Shown in pieces: positions 5,358 to 6,040 of a stretch of DNA of 6,040 nt (the stretch's first letter is position 1; each line of letters starts with the position of its first letter). Below the pieces are notes generated by a model. That model had not been told where the DNA came from. It saw only the letters and a program-made list of their open reading frames with translations, and did no database searches. Made by a program: the position numbers and the translations under genes. The stretch comes from Comamonadaceae bacterium (GTDB lineage: Bacteria > Pseudomonadota > Gammaproteobacteria > Burkholderiales > Burkholderiaceae_C). The stretch spans positions 1 to 6,040 of the forward strand of contig CANCCE010000169.1 in assembly GCA_947374505.1 (NCBI GenBank), written 5' to 3'.

Positions 5358-6040
5358 ATGGTCAATTTGAGGGGCGCAGCCCAGGCCTGCGGCATTGACT
5401 TTGGCACTTCTAATTCGACTGTCGGCTGGCATCGTCCAGGCCAGGCCGCACTGCTGGCGCTGGAGAGTGACAAGCTGACCTTGCCATCGGTGGTTTTTTT
5501 CCATGCCGAAGACAGCGTGACCAGCTACGGCCGTGCGGCTCTGGCCGACTACCTGATCGGCGATGAAGGCCGGTTGATGCGCTCGCTGAAAAGCCTGCTC
5601 GGGACCTCCTTGATGGACGACTTCACCGAAGTTGCGGGTCGGGTGTTGCCGTTTCGGGAACTGCTGGCGCTGTTCATTGGCGAGCTCAAAAGCCGGGCGG
5701 AAGCGTCTGCCGGACAAAGCTTCAGCAGCGCGGTGCTCGGGCGGCCGGTTTATTTTGTCGACGACGATCCGCAGGCTGACAAGGTGGCCGAGAACACACT
5801 GGCCGAGATCGCCCGTGCCACGGGTCTGCGTCACATCGAGTTTCAGTACGAGCCGATTGCGGCTGCCTTTGATTACGAATCACAGATCAGCCGCGAAGAG
5901 CTGGTGCTGGTGGTCGACATTGGTGGCGGCACCTCGGACTTTGCGCTGGTTCGCCTGAGCCCTGAGCGGGCCGGCACGCTGGATCGCAAAGACGATATTC
6001 TGGCCAGCGGCGGTGTGCACATCGGCGGCACCGACTTTGA
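5358..6040 (+). CDS. yegD: YegD-like Hsp70-family ATPase, N-terminal part (3' end outside window)
   Basis: The first 227 residues of an actin-fold ATPase of the Hsp70 superfamily, cut by the window end. Phosphate-1 motif is GIDFGTSNSTVG (12-23), the connect-1-like stretch is EPIAAAFDYE (165-174), and phosphate-2 is VVDIGGGTSDF (185-195). Lys78 in RSLKSLLG may match the catalytic lysine of DnaK. The stretches AVLGRPVYF (125-133), EFQYEP (161-166), LDR (208-210) and GGVHIGGTDF (218-227) match E. coli YegD (about 450 aa) from memory far better than DnaK, so DnaK, HscA and MreB are less likely. About half the protein should be present, and whether a substrate-binding domain exists cannot be seen. 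The ATG at 5358 has no clear Shine-Dalgarno and lies 5 nt after the previous stop, suggesting translational coupling. A TTG at 5367 is an alternative start. YegD function is poorly known. Confidence 0.9.
   Translation, partial: MVNLRGAAQACGIDFGTSNSTVGWHRPGQAALLALESDKLTLPSVVFFHAEDSVTSYGRAALADYLIGDEGRLMRSLKSLLGTSLMDDFTEVAGRVLPFRELLALFIGELKSRAEASAGQSFSSAVLGRPVYFVDDDPQADKVAENTLAEIARATGLRHIEFQYEPIAAAFDYESQISREELVLVVDIGGGTSDFALVRLSPERAGTLDRKDDILASGGVHIGGTDF

Noticed and set aside
5223..5834. 203-aa minus-strand frame across the 169-aa gene and the Hsp70 gene
   Set aside because: It spans the junction of two plus-strand genes and is Gln/Arg/His-rich shadow sequence. The plus frame carries the Hsp70 phosphate motifs.

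Overview
The window looks like chromosomal DNA from a Burkholderiales betaproteobacterium, probably Comamonadaceae (Rhodoferax or Polaromonas type). This is inferred from moderately high GC, heavy use of GCC/CTG/TTG codons, tight gene packing and the gene families present. No search was run. There is no sign of a mobile element, CRISPR array, rRNA or tRNA. Codon use looks even throughout, so this reads as core genome rather than an accessory island.

Region 1 (1-2456, + strand) is the 3' part of an MCE-type lipid-transport operon. It holds the C-terminal part of an MlaE-type ABC permease (cut by the window edge), an MlaD-family membrane-anchored MCE protein, a helix-rich lipoprotein of unrecognised family, and a 100-aa conserved-looking hypothetical protein. 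The last three genes are joined by 4-bp ATGA stop/start overlaps, so they are probably translationally coupled. Together they suggest an envelope phospholipid or hydrophobic-molecule transporter. Its ATPase would lie upstream, outside the window.

Region 2 (2446-2796, - strand) is a small DUF6172-like gene. It is convergent with the operon and overlaps its last gene by 11 bp. A 169-bp divergent spacer separates it from region 3.

Region 3 (2966-4240, +) is a complete RhlE-type DEAD-box RNA helicase with every canonical motif. It converges, with only 7 bp between stop codons, on trxC (4248-4709, -), a thioredoxin-2 with an N-terminal four-cysteine zinc site and a WCGPC active site. The trxC upstream region carries a perfect 9-bp inverted repeat with a 27-nt spacer.

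Region 4 (4843-6040, +) is a two-gene unit: an unrecognised 169-aa acidic soluble protein, then, 5 nt downstream, a YegD-like Hsp70-family ATPase that runs off the window end. The tight pairing suggests the two products work together.

Nothing here is clearly a new biological system. The best leads are the uncharacterised lipoprotein and small protein attached to the MCE operon, the unknown partner of the YegD-like Hsp70, and the inverted repeat in front of trxC.
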